Source: JAKAXG01 sp035702985
GTDB lineage: Bacteria > Actinomycetota > Acidimicrobiia > Acidimicrobiales > Palsa-688
NCBI GenBank assembly: GCA_035702985.1
Contig: DASSZD010000095.1
Span: forward strand, 1 to 23,091
DNA: 23,091 nt
Reading direction: 5' to 3'
How positions within the stretch are numbered: position 1 is the stretch's first letter; the number at the start of each line of letters is the position of its first letter. The notes below the pieces were generated by a model, which saw nothing but the letters and a program-made list of their open reading frames with translations, ran no database searches and was not told the origin of the DNA. A program made the translations under genes and the position numbers. Below are positions 1 through 6,402 of the stretch, piece by piece.

Positions 1-2
1 AG

Positions 3-485
3 ATCCACGGAACCGCATTCGTCCACCCCGAAGCCACCGTGATCGGCAGCGTCCGCCTGGGTCCCCGCTCCAGCGTGTGGCCCCAGGCGGTGCTGCGCGG
101 CGACTACGGATCCATCACCATCGGCGAGGCCAGCAACGTCCAGGATGGTGCCGTCATCCACGCCACCGCCGAACTCGACACCGTGGTGGGCGACTGGGTG
201 GTGATCGGTCACCTGGCCCACCTGGAGGGCTGCACGGTGGCGGACCGGGCCCTGATAGGGGTCGGGTCCGCGGTGCTGCACCGGGCCCGCATCGGGGTGG
301 GGGCCACCGTCGGGGCGGGAGCGGTCGTCACCAACAAGATGGACGTCCCGGCCGGCGCCCTGGCAGTGGGCGTGCCGGCCGCCATCAAGGAGGACCGGTC
401 CCACGCGGACGTCATCCGGGCCATGGCCCAGGTGTACGTGGACAACGCCGAGCGGTACCGGGACCTGCTCCGGCGCATCGACTGA
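3..485 (+). CDS. Gamma-type carbonic anhydrase family protein (5' partial)
   Basis: This is a left-handed beta-helix hexapeptide-repeat protein of the gamma carbonic anhydrase/YrdA/PaaY-like family. Known members are trimers that hydrate CO2 or act as metal-binding relatives of such enzymes. The reading frame is open to the window edge (IHGTAFVHPEATVIGSV), so the first few codons lie outside; the GTG at 39 is internal, not the start. The family hallmarks are visible: AVLRGDYG, then SNVQDGAVIHA with the first metal His, then IGHLAHLEGC. In archaeal Cam the ligands are His81, His117 and His122. Here the His122 position is Glu (GHLAHLE), although a His lies two residues earlier. A helical tail, VYVDNAERYRDLLRRID, closes the protein. 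No partner gene follows on this strand. Family assignment is firm; catalytic activity is not established. Confidence 0.9.
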   Translation: MHGTAFVHPEATVIGSVRLGPRSSVWPQAVLRGDYGSITIGEASNVQDGAVIHATAELDTVVGDWVVIGHLAHLEGCTVADRALIGVGSAVLHRARIGVGATVGAGAVVTNKMDVPAGALAVGVPAAIKEDRSHADVIRAMAQVYVDNAERYRDLLRRID

Positions 486-692
486 GCGGCGTGACACCGG
501 GGCCGTTCGACCGGACCCGTTTCCGCCGCCGGCACTGACTTCCGGATTAGCCGCCTTTGGTGGCCTTTTCACGGGGCGGAGCCGTTCCGGAGGCCGGCGT
601 CTGCAACCGGGCCGCCCATCGACCGATACGAGGGTATGACCGCTGCAGGGGATACCCCGGGGACAAGCCACGGCGTCGCCCCCGGCCGCGGT

Positions 693-709
693 CCTCGACC
701 CGGTCGAGG
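693..709 (+). promoter_or_regulatory. Inverted repeat covering the ribosome site of the diguanylate cyclase gene
   Basis: CCTCGACC (693-700) and GGTCGAGG (702-709) are perfect inverted arms around one base. As RNA this could fold with a six-pair stem and a five-base loop. The right arm contains most of the GAGGAG ribosome site (706-711) used by the ATG at 719, so the fold would hide it. As DNA it could equally be an operator. The rest of the 233-base gap upstream (486-692) shows GC-rich hairpins but no motif I can name. Confidence 0.4.
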
Positions 710-718
710 AGTGAGCTG

Positions 719-2800
719 ATGGAGGGCCCGGCCGGCGGAAGGGAAACCGCCGGCCTGACCATGAAGCTCATCGTCGACTACGTGCGCGGCCAGGTGGGCC
801 CCGCCGCCGTCGATCGGATGCTCGCCATCGCCGGCGAGACCCGCCCGCTCGCCGCCCTCGAGAACGAGACGGTGTGGTCCTCCTACGACCAGAAGATCGC
901 CCTCTTCTCGGCGGCCGCCGAGGTCACGGGCCGCCGGGACGTGGCCTGGTCGATCGGCGAGACGGTGCTGCACTCCACGGTCGGGACCTCCCTGCAGATC
1001 GCCCTGGGCCTGCTCGGTTCCCCGTCGATGGTGCTGCGCTCCGTGGCCCGGGCCAACGCCAAGTTCTCCACAGCCGGCAGCATGCGGGCCGAGGACGTCA
1101 CCTCGACCAGCGGCACCGTCGTGTACCGGGTGCGGGACGGCTTCCGGCTCAGCCACTTCGACTGCGACTACGCCGGCGGTCTCCTCACCCAGATACCGGT
1201 CCTGTTCGGATTGCCTCCGGCCGCCATCGAGCACCCGGCCTGCCAGGTGCTCGGCGCGCCGGAGTGCGTGTACCAGCTCAGGTGGCGGCGGCGGCCCCGC
1301 CGGCTGGGGATCCGCCGCAAGCGGCCGTCCTCGGTAGCCGCCGACGCCCTGCTCCAGCGGCTCCGCCAGCTGCAGGCGACGCTGAGCGATCTGGTCGCCA
1401 CCTCGGACGTCGAGGAGGTCCTCGACACCATCGCGTCGCGGGCCGGGTCCGCCGTCAACGCGGAGCGGTTCGTGCTGGCCGTCCGCCTCCGCGAGGGGGA
1501 GGCGCCGAGCGTGCGCTCCGACGGCTTCACCCCGGAGCGGGCCGGCCGGTTGGCCGACGATGTCCTGGCCGGGCGGCCGGTGACGCTCGACGGTTACCAC
1601 ATGCTGAGCGCTCGGGTCCGCACGTCCACCCGGAGCTACGGGAGGCTGGCCGCCTTCGCCCAGAACGCCTTCTTGGACCATGAAGCCGAGCTCCTCGAGT
1701 CCTACGCCGGGCTGGCCGCCACCGCCCTGGAAGCGGTCACCTCCCTGACCGAGGCGGAGGACCGCCGGCGGGCCGCCGAGGCGCTGCTGGACCTGGCCAC
1801 CCAGCTGCACACGGCCGGCGGGCGGCCCGAGATCGCCGCCGCGGTGGCCACCGCCGCCCGCACCGTCGTGTCCGCGGACGTGGCCTCGTCGCTGCTCTTC
1901 GACGAGAACCGCCAGTCCCTCCGCGTCCTCGGCCACTCCGGTTGGCCCGCCGACCTGGTGCCGATGCTGCCCCAGGTGTCGGTGGCGGCCGAGGACACGC
2001 CGCAACTGGCACTGATGATGGCGGATCCCGATGCGCCCCGGATCTACCGGGACGACTGCGAAGACCCCTTCCTGCGGTCGCTCCTGGCGTCGTTCCGGAC
2101 CCGGCTCATCGCCGTGGTCTCCCTGCAGGGTACCAGCGGGCTGCACGGGGTGCTCCTGGCCGGATGGCTGGAGGGGTCCCCGGTTCCCGAGCTCACCGAC
2201 GGCCTGTTCGAGAACCTGAAGGCCCTGTCCAGCCAGGCCACCAACGCCCTGGACAAGGCCGAGCTGATGAGCCAGGTGCACAGGCAGGCGACCAGTGACC
2301 CCCTGACGGGTATAGCCAACCGGAGGGTGCTCGGCGAGCAACTCGAGGAGGCCATGAGGAGGCCGTGCTCGGAGCGCCGGGCCGCCCTTTTATTCCTGGA
2401 TCTGGACGGCTTCAAGCAGGTGAACGACACCCTGGGCCACAGGGCCGGCGACGACCTGTTGCGGGTGGTGGCGGGGCGGCTGCTGCGGAGCATCCGGACC
2501 GACGACCTGGTCGCCCGCCTGGGCGGGGACGAGTTCACCGTGCTCCTGTCCTCCGTGACCGGGCCGCAGGCCGCCCTCGAGGTGGGCAACCAGCTGCTCG
2601 CCGCCCTCTCCGAGCCGATCGTCATCGATCAGCAGGTGCTGGACGTCCACTGCAGCATCGGGGTGGTGCTCATCGATCCGGGTGACCGGTCACCCAACGA
2701 CATCCTGGCCGACGCCGACGCGGCCATGTACGGGGCCAAGAAGTCGGGGGGCAACCGGTGCACCCTGTTCGACCGGTCCGGGCTGCGCCAGGCGGTCTGA
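719..2800 (+). CDS. Sensor diguanylate cyclase (V4R/H-NOX-like N-terminus, two GAF-like domains, GGDEF)
   Basis: A 693-residue soluble enzyme predicted to make cyclic di-GMP from two GTP. The C-terminal GGDEF domain (about 523-688) looks active: SDPLTGIANRR opens it, FLDLDGFKQVND holds the metal-binding Asp, and LGGDEF is at 601-606. An inhibitory-site motif RTDD (593-596) lies five residues before GGDEF, so product feedback is likely. Residues 205-345 and 350-515 resemble GAF domains. Residues 15-190 resemble the V4R/heme-NO-binding-associated fold: a helical start, then DYAGGLLTQIPVLFGLPP and a Cys-x7-Cys stretch (C175-QVLGAPE-C183). This is a probable ligand-binding sensor, but the ligand is unknown. 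No membrane segment is seen. I chose the ATG at 719 because AGGAG sits 7 bases upstream; the frame stays open to 557 but that part is arginine- and proline-rich and low in complexity. An alternative start is the ATG at 761. Confidence 0.88.
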   Translation: MEGPAGGRETAGLTMKLIVDYVRGQVGPAAVDRMLAIAGETRPLAALENETVWSSYDQKIALFSAAAEVTGRRDVAWSIGETVLHSTVGTSLQIALGLLGSPSMVLRSVARANAKFSTAGSMRAEDVTSTSGTVVYRVRDGFRLSHFDCDYAGGLLTQIPVLFGLPPAAIEHPACQVLGAPECVYQLRWRRRPRRLGIRRKRPSSVAADALLQRLRQLQATLSDLVATSDVEEVLDTIASRAGSAVNAERFVLAVRLREGEAPSVRSDGFTPERAGRLADDVLAGRPVTLDGYHMLSARVRTSTRSYGRLAAFAQNAFLDHEAELLESYAGLAATALEAVTSLTEAEDRRRAAEALLDLATQLHTAGGRPEIAAAVATAARTVVSADVASSLLFDENRQSLRVLGHSGWPADLVPMLPQVSVAAEDTPQLALMMADPDAPRIYRDDCEDPFLRSLLASFRTRLIAVVSLQGTSGLHGVLLAGWLEGSPVPELTDGLFENLKALSSQATNALDKAELMSQVHRQATSDPLTGIANRRVLGEQLEEAMRRPCSERRAALLFLDLDGFKQVNDTLGHRAGDDLLRVVAGRLLRSIRTDDLVARLGGDEFTVLLSSVTGPQAALEVGNQLLAALSEPIVIDQQVLDVHCSIGVVLIDPGDRSPNDILADADAAMYGAKKSGGNRCTLFDRSGLRQAV

Positions 2801-2809
2801 CCGGGGTAG

Positions 2810-2826
2810 GCCGCCGGAGCGGCGGC
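2810..2826 (+). terminator. Short GC hairpin after the diguanylate cyclase gene
   Basis: GCCGCC (2810-2815) and GGCGGC (2821-2826) form a six-pair stem with a five-base loop, nine bases after the stop codon. No T-run follows, so it is at best a weak or GC-type terminator. Confidence 0.3.
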
Positions 2827-2960
2827 GAGGACATGTGTGACCCTGTCCACCCCATAGTTGGGCTTCCGTTGGGAAAGGCGTGAGTTCCGCCCGCCAACAT
2901 GAACCCGTTGCGCTCAACTGGGCGGCGGAAGGGTTGGACAGTCGTCCAGCCGAGCGTGAC

Positions 2961-3160
2961 GCCTCGACTGTGCTGATCCCTGCCGGTGCCAGGGGCAGAC
3001 GTCCGGGTCCTCGGGCTGGGACGGGCGCCGGCAGGGCTGTCGAGGCCGTCTCAGAAGAGAAGCGAGCCCGGTTTCCCGAAGGGGCAGAGGGAAACCGGGC
3101 TCATGAAGTCCGCCGGCCAGGGGCAGTGGGCCAGGGACCGCTTCTCTTCCCTCATTTTAT
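2961..3160 (+). ncRNA. Candidate structured RNA (two long stems)
   Basis: The 380-base gap between two convergent genes holds no convincing ORF but strong foldable structure. Stem A has an outer part of 8 pairs (2961-2968 with 3039-3046) and an inner part of 13 pairs (2978-2990 with 3024-3036). Its one non-Watson-Crick pair (2987/3027) is U-G in plus-strand RNA but A-C in minus-strand RNA, which favours plus-strand transcription. Stem B is a perfect 14-pair hairpin (3064-3077 with 3089-3102, 11-base loop). Stem C is a perfect 10-pair helix (3054-3063 with 3140-3149) that encloses B. A T-rich stretch, CATTTTAT, follows at 3153-3160. The upstream part (2840-2940) has weaker pairings. I looked for signatures of RNase P RNA, tmRNA and 4.5S RNA and did not find them. 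B could also terminate the minus-strand tetR transcript. Confidence 0.45.
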
Positions 3161-3180
3161 AGCTCATCCGTCCCCGGGTG

Positions 3181-3876
3181 TCACCGCGAATGGCGGGATA
3201 TGAGAACAGTCTCACTCTGAGGCCCCGCCAGGGCCGGAAGTCCCCCCGTGAACAACTCCACCAGCAGCTCCACCAGTTGCTGCCTCGGGAAGCGCCGGTG
3301 ACCCAGCCAGGCCTCGCAGGCGGTGAACACCTGGCCGAGCAGGGCGAACGCCGCCGTCTCGCGCACGTCCGGGTCGAGGTCGGGGTAGGCCCGGGCGACG
3401 ATGGTGGTGATCCGGCCCTGGAAGGCCGGGACCAGGGCGTTGTCGAGGACGTCGGCCCCGTTGCCTTTCATGGCTCTGACGATGAAGCGGTACAGGTTGG
3501 TCTGCTCGGCCATGAACCTGGTGAAAGCGTCCACGCCGACCCGCAGCAGGTCGGCGGCCTCGTGCAGGTCGTTCTCCGCCGCCCGCCTGGCCGACCATTC
3601 GTAGAGGTCGCCCTCCAACTCGAGCGCCAGCGCCTCGGCCAGGCCGGCCTTGTCGGCGAAGTGGGAGTAGATCGCCGGCTTGCTGACCCCGGCCGCCGAC
3701 GCGATGTCGTCGAGGGACACTTCGGGCCCCCTCTCCTCGACGGCCAGGCGGGTGGCCCCGAGGATGGATGCGCGTTCGCTGGCCTTGGCCTCCTCGCTCT
3801 TGCGGGGGCGGCCGGGCCCTCGCCTGGCCGTCACGGTGTCGGCGCGCGGTTCTCGACTTCGGATGCTTATGGGCAC
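3181..3876 (-). CDS. TetR/AcrR-family transcriptional regulator
   Basis: A 231-residue TetR-family repressor. The N-terminal DNA-binding domain reads VSLDDIASAAGVSKPAIYSHFADKAGL (about 54-80), the classic TetR helix-turn-helix. It is preceded by a basic GRPRKSEEAK tract (22-31) that may touch the minor groove. The C-terminal two-thirds are helical and should form the ligand and dimer domain, with LYRFIVRAMKG and an aromatic-rich AFALLGQVFTACEAWLGHRR. The start used is the GTG at 3876, five bases after the stop of the upstream tetR gene, so the two genes are probably co-transcribed. A later GTG at 3834 is possible; the frame is also open upstream but overlaps the neighbour. The target is unknown, since no transporter or enzyme gene adjoins it on this strand. 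Confidence 0.85.
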   Translation of the reverse strand: MPISIRSREPRADTVTARRGPGRPRKSEEAKASERASILGATRLAVEERGPEVSLDDIASAAGVSKPAIYSHFADKAGLAEALALELEGDLYEWSARRAAENDLHEAADLLRVGVDAFTRFMAEQTNLYRFIVRAMKGNGADVLDNALVPAFQGRITTIVARAYPDLDPDVRETAAFALLGQVFTACEAWLGHRRFPRQQLVELLVELFTGGLPALAGPQSETVLISRHSR

Positions 3877-3881
3877 CGAGA

Positions 3882-4520
3882 CTAGTTGGCGGGTACCGAT
3901 CCGAGGCCGGCGGGCGTCAGCACCGGGACCAGCACCTCGGCCAGGAAGGCCCGCAGATCCCCCGGGGGTGGGGCCAGGATGCAGCTGCCCCCGATGCGGG
4001 TCATCCACTCGGCCAGGCTGCGGGCGTCGCCCCGGGCCAGCCTGCCGGACCGCATGGCCGCCTCCAGGCCGGGTGTCACGGCCGCCACGACCCGCTCGAT
4101 CATGGCCGGTAGATCGGCGACCAGGGTGCCCACCAGGTCCAGCTCGTCGCCCAGGACCTTGCCGACGACCGGGTCGGAGCGGACCATCTCGATCAGGTCG
4201 GCCAGCAGCTGGACCACCGTGTGGGCCGAGACCGAGGCGGGATCCGCCCGGCGGAACGCCTCTTCGACGATGCGGTGAACGGCCCTGGCGTTGACCAGGC
4301 GCAACATGGCGTCGACGTTGCCGACCTGGCGGTAGACGGTGGTGCGGTTCACCTTCATCTCCGCCGCCACGTCCTGGACCGAGGTCCGGTGCACGCCGTA
4401 GCGGACGAAGCAGCGCACCGCCGCGTCCAGGTACGGATCGAGGGCGGGGGGCGGGGGCTCGGGCAGCCCGACCCGCATCTCTACCACCCCGGCCGCTTCC
4501 CGGTTGGCCCTGGGGGTCAT
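3882..4520 (-). CDS. TetR/AcrR-family transcriptional regulator
   Basis: A 212-residue TetR-family protein. After a proline-rich lead (LPEPPPPALDPY) the DNA-binding domain runs AAVRCFVRYGVHRTSVQDVA then MKVNRTTVYRQVGNVDAML (about 32-73). The remaining helices are the presumed effector domain. The ATG at 4520 was preferred because CATACT, a -10-like box (4532-4527), ends six bases before it, which would give a leaderless message; I see no good ribosome site. The ATG at 4478 is the alternative and has a GGTGG stretch upstream. It lies just upstream of a second, unrelated-looking tetR gene. Tandem TetR pairs often sense related ligands or regulate each other, but that is inference here. It is divergent from the small ESFPASDP protein gene at 4675. 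Confidence 0.82.
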   Translation of the reverse strand: MTPRANREAAGVVEMRVGLPEPPPPALDPYLDAAVRCFVRYGVHRTSVQDVAAEMKVNRTTVYRQVGNVDAMLRLVNARAVHRIVEEAFRRADPASVSAHTVVQLLADLIEMVRSDPVVGKVLGDELDLVGTLVADLPAMIERVVAAVTPGLEAAMRSGRLARGDARSLAEWMTRIGGSCILAPPPGDLRAFLAEVLVPVLTPAGLGSVPAN

Positions 4521-4614
4521 GCGCTCAGTATGCCATCGTGCGACAGTTGGCCCCTGATGTTGCACGCCTATCCGGGCGGCCGCCTCCCCCGCAGAGGCGG
4601 CCCGCCGGATCGTC

Positions 4615-4643
4615 TTCGCCTATCGGGTCGCGATGGTTAGGGT
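4615..4643 (+). promoter_or_regulatory. Candidate promoter of the ESFPASDP small-protein gene
   Basis: TTCGCC (4615-4620) and TAGGGT (4638-4643) are separated by 17 bases, a reasonable actinobacterial housekeeping-type promoter. The likely transcript start is about 25 bases before the ATG at 4675. It lies in the 154-base region shared with the divergent tetR gene. Confidence 0.35.
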
Positions 4644-4674
4644 GGAGCCGACCGACGAAGCTGGGAGACCTCCG

Positions 4675-4869
4675 ATGTCCACAGCAGAACCCGGGTCCGG
4701 CCGGACGCCTCCCACCACCGCGCAGGAGGGACGGCGCGAGGAGATGCTGGACGAGGAAGAGGTCGAATCCTTCCCGGCATCCGATCCGCACTCCGACTGG
4801 GCCGGGCCGCCGCAGCCACCGGCGCAGCCGCCGCCCCCGGCCCGGCCGCCGGCCCCGGGGCGACAGTAG
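4675..4869 (+). CDS. Small acidic/proline-rich protein with ESFPASDP motif
   Basis: A 64-residue protein of unknown function. Its centre, EEVESFPASDPHSDWAGPP (about 28-46), matches a motif I know from many short bacterial hypothetical proteins (DE..EESFPASDPP.W.G). The rest is low complexity: an acidic and polar N-terminus and a C-terminal run of Pro, Ala and Gln. It has no signal peptide, membrane helix or cysteine. The ATG at 4675 has a GGGAG ribosome site 7 bases upstream; the in-frame GTG/ATG-type starts further up lack one. It stands alone, between a divergent tetR and downstream aroK (73 bases away, own -10-like box). The recurring motif suggests a real conserved peptide, but no role can be given. 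Confidence 0.7.
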   Translation: MSTAEPGSGRTPPTTAQEGRREEMLDEEEVESFPASDPHSDWAGPPQPPAQPPPPARPPAPGRQ

Positions 4870-4902
4870 CGCCGGGTGAGGGGCTGACCGGGGCCCGGCC
4901 GC

Positions 4903-4908
4903 TACCCT
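4903..4908 (+). promoter_or_regulatory. Candidate -10 box for aroK
   Basis: TACCCT fits the TANNNT pattern and would place the transcript start near 4915, about 28 bases before the aroK ATG and upstream of its GGAG ribosome site. It sits in the loop of CCGGCC/GGCCGG inverted arms. No good -35 box is visible. Confidence 0.25.
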
Positions 4909-4942
4909 GGCCGGCGCTCCTGATCGATGGAGAATCCTCTCG

Positions 4943-5431
4943 ATGATCGTGCTGGTCGGTTTCATGGGCGCCGGGAAGACCACGGTGGGCCGCATCCTGG
5001 CCGGTCGGCTGGGCCTGCCCTTCGTGGACAGCGATCTGGCCATCGAGCAGCGCCTGGGCCGGCCCGTGCGCCAGGTCTTCGAGACCGACGGGGAGGCGTT
5101 CTTCCGTGAGGTGGAACACGCCACCATCAGGGATCTGCTGCAAGGGCCGGACGCGGTGGTGGCCCTCGGGGGCGGGGCGTTGGGCGACGCCCGGACCCGC
5201 GCTGCGCTGGGGGACGCCACGGTCGTCTATCTCGAGGTGTCCTTCGCCGGGGCCGTGGAGCGGGTGGGCGGTGACCGGGGTCGGCCCATGCTGCACCGCC
5301 CCGGCCTGGAGGAGCTCCACGCCGAGCGGGTGGCGGCCTACCGGGGCGCCGCTTCGATCACCGTCGACACCGGCGGGCGGACCCCCCCGGCAGTGGCGGA
5401 CGAGCTGCTCCGACTCCTGACCGCTGACTGA
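4943..5431 (+). CDS. aroK: Shikimate kinase
   Basis: A 162-residue cytosolic kinase that phosphorylates shikimate at O3 with ATP, the fifth step from DAHP to chorismate in aromatic amino acid synthesis. All family landmarks are present: Walker A GFMGAGKT (7-14 region), VDSD with the metal and shikimate-contacting Asp, FFREVE with the shikimate Arg and its Glu partner, the ALGGGAL substrate loop (74-80), and RPML in the lid with its Arg. Length is normal. GGAG at 4929-4932 sets the ATG at 4943. The usual partners aroB, aroC or aroQ are not next to it: the gene upstream is a short hypothetical and the gene downstream is convergent. It therefore looks detached from the common aroCKBQ cluster, or the rest lies elsewhere in the genome. 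Confidence 0.95.
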   Translation: MIVLVGFMGAGKTTVGRILAGRLGLPFVDSDLAIEQRLGRPVRQVFETDGEAFFREVEHATIRDLLQGPDAVVALGGGALGDARTRAALGDATVVYLEVSFAGAVERVGGDRGRPMLHRPGLEELHAERVAAYRGAASITVDTGGRTPPAVADELLRLLTAD

Positions 5432-5444
5432 CCACCGCCGGCCA

Positions 5445-5496
5445 GCCGCCGGCCACCCTCGACCAGCCGCCGGCCACCCTTGACCAGCCTCCGGCC
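5445..5496. repeat. 21-bp tandem repeat, about 2.5 copies
   Basis: Unit 1 (5445-5465) and unit 2 (5466-5486) differ at one base (C/T). A third, partial unit (5487-5496, one mismatch) runs into the stop codon of the minus-strand oxidoreductase gene. A further GCCGG-type fragment precedes unit 1. The repeat fills the gap between the convergent aroK and oxidoreductase genes. Confidence 0.75.
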
Positions 5497-6401
5497 TAGT
5501 GGCGCCCCGGGCCGACCTCCCGCAGCGCCGGCGCCAGCTCCCGCCACGCCTGGAGGGGGAGGTCCCGCTGACCCTCGCCCAACGCCTGGATGCTGACGTG
5601 GTCGGCGCCGGCGTCGAAGTGGGCCTGGACCCGCTCGACGACGGTCCGGGTGTCCCCCCACGCCACGATGGCGTCCACCAGCCGGTCACTTCCTCCGTCG
5701 GCGAAGTCGTCCTCGTCGAAGCCGAGGCGCATCAGGTTGTTCCGGTAGTTGGGCAGGCGCACGTAGGTCGCGGTGTGGGCCCGGCCGATCCGGCGGGCCC
5801 GTCCGGGGTCGGTCTCGAGCAGCACGGCCTGCTCCGGGCACAGGAGGGGCTCCGGGCCGAGCGTGGCGCGGGCCTGCGCGGTGTGCTCCGGGGGCACCAG
5901 GTAGTTGTGGGCGCCGTCGGTGCGCTCTCCGGCCAGCGCCAGCATCTTCGGTCCCAGGGCGGCCAGGACCCGCCGGACCGGGGTGGCCGGCCGCTGGGCG
6001 GTGTAGGGGGCGGCGTCCATGGCCTCCAGGTAGGCCCGCATGGCGGCCAGCGGCTTGGCGTAGGTGTGGCCCCGCAGGCCCTCCACCAGTGTGTGGTGGC
6101 TGACCCCCAGCCCCAGGAGGGCCCTCTCCGGGAACGCCTCGGTCAGCGCCTTGATCCCGCCCGTCATGGTCACCGCGTCGCGGGCCCAGATGTTGGCGAT
6201 CCCGGTGGCCAGGACCATCCGGCGGGTGGCAGCCAGCAGCATCCCCATGTGGAGGATGACGTCGCGGCCGGCCACCTCGGGCAGCCAGACGGCCCCGTAG
6301 CCGAGCTCCTCCAACTCCGCCGCCACCTCCTGGGAGCGGGCCAGCGGCACGAAGTCCAGGGTGGCGGTCCAGATACCTATCGGCGGAATTCCGAATGTCA
6401 T
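5496..6401 (-). CDS. LLM-class F420-dependent oxidoreductase
   Basis: A 301-residue member of the luciferase-like monooxygenase superfamily. The start (MTFGIPPIGIWTATLDF) and VAAELEELGYGAVWLPEVAGRD match the actinobacterial branch usually assigned to F420-dependent oxidoreductases; ATGIANIWARDAVTM, LLGLGVSHH and LALAGERTDGAHNYL are further typical stretches of the TIM-barrel. Known relatives use reduced F420 or FMN; the substrate cannot be told from the sequence. The ATG at 6401 follows the aldehyde dehydrogenase stop by one base (TGA-C-ATG), with GGAG just before, so the two are translated from one message. In-frame codons further upstream fall inside the dehydrogenase gene and were not used. 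The pairing suggests a shared oxidation pathway. Confidence 0.9.
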   Translation of the reverse strand: MTFGIPPIGIWTATLDFVPLARSQEVAAELEELGYGAVWLPEVAGRDVILHMGMLLAATRRMVLATGIANIWARDAVTMTGGIKALTEAFPERALLGLGVSHHTLVEGLRGHTYAKPLAAMRAYLEAMDAAPYTAQRPATPVRRVLAALGPKMLALAGERTDGAHNYLVPPEHTAQARATLGPEPLLCPEQAVLLETDPGRARRIGRAHTATYVRLPNYRNNLMRLGFDEDDFADGGSDRLVDAIVAWGDTRTVVERVQAHFDAGADHVSIQALGEGQRDLPLQAWRELAPALREVGPGRH

Positions 6402-6402
6402 G

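Noticed and set aside
641..690. Resemblance to a cyclic-di-GMP (GEMM-type) riboswitch before a diguanylate cyclase
   Set aside because: Only a short GACAAGCCACGG-like stretch is similar; the other conserved blocks of the motif are missing.
557..718. N-terminal extension of the diguanylate cyclase frame
   Set aside because: It is arginine- and proline-rich with no domain likeness, and a good ribosome site serves the ATG at 719.
2840..2960. Extension of the RNA candidate upstream
   Set aside because: Pairings such as GTCCA/TGGAC and CTTCCG/CGGAAG exist but are short and can be arranged several ways, so the 5' boundary was set at the first strong stem.
2880..3203. 107-residue plus-strand ORF in the gap
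   Set aside because: Composition is arginine- and glycine-rich, it has no ribosome site or family likeness, and it covers the inverted repeats.
3877..4008. Longer start for the first tetR gene
   Set aside because: It would overlap the second tetR gene by more than 120 bases, and the residues show no TetR likeness.
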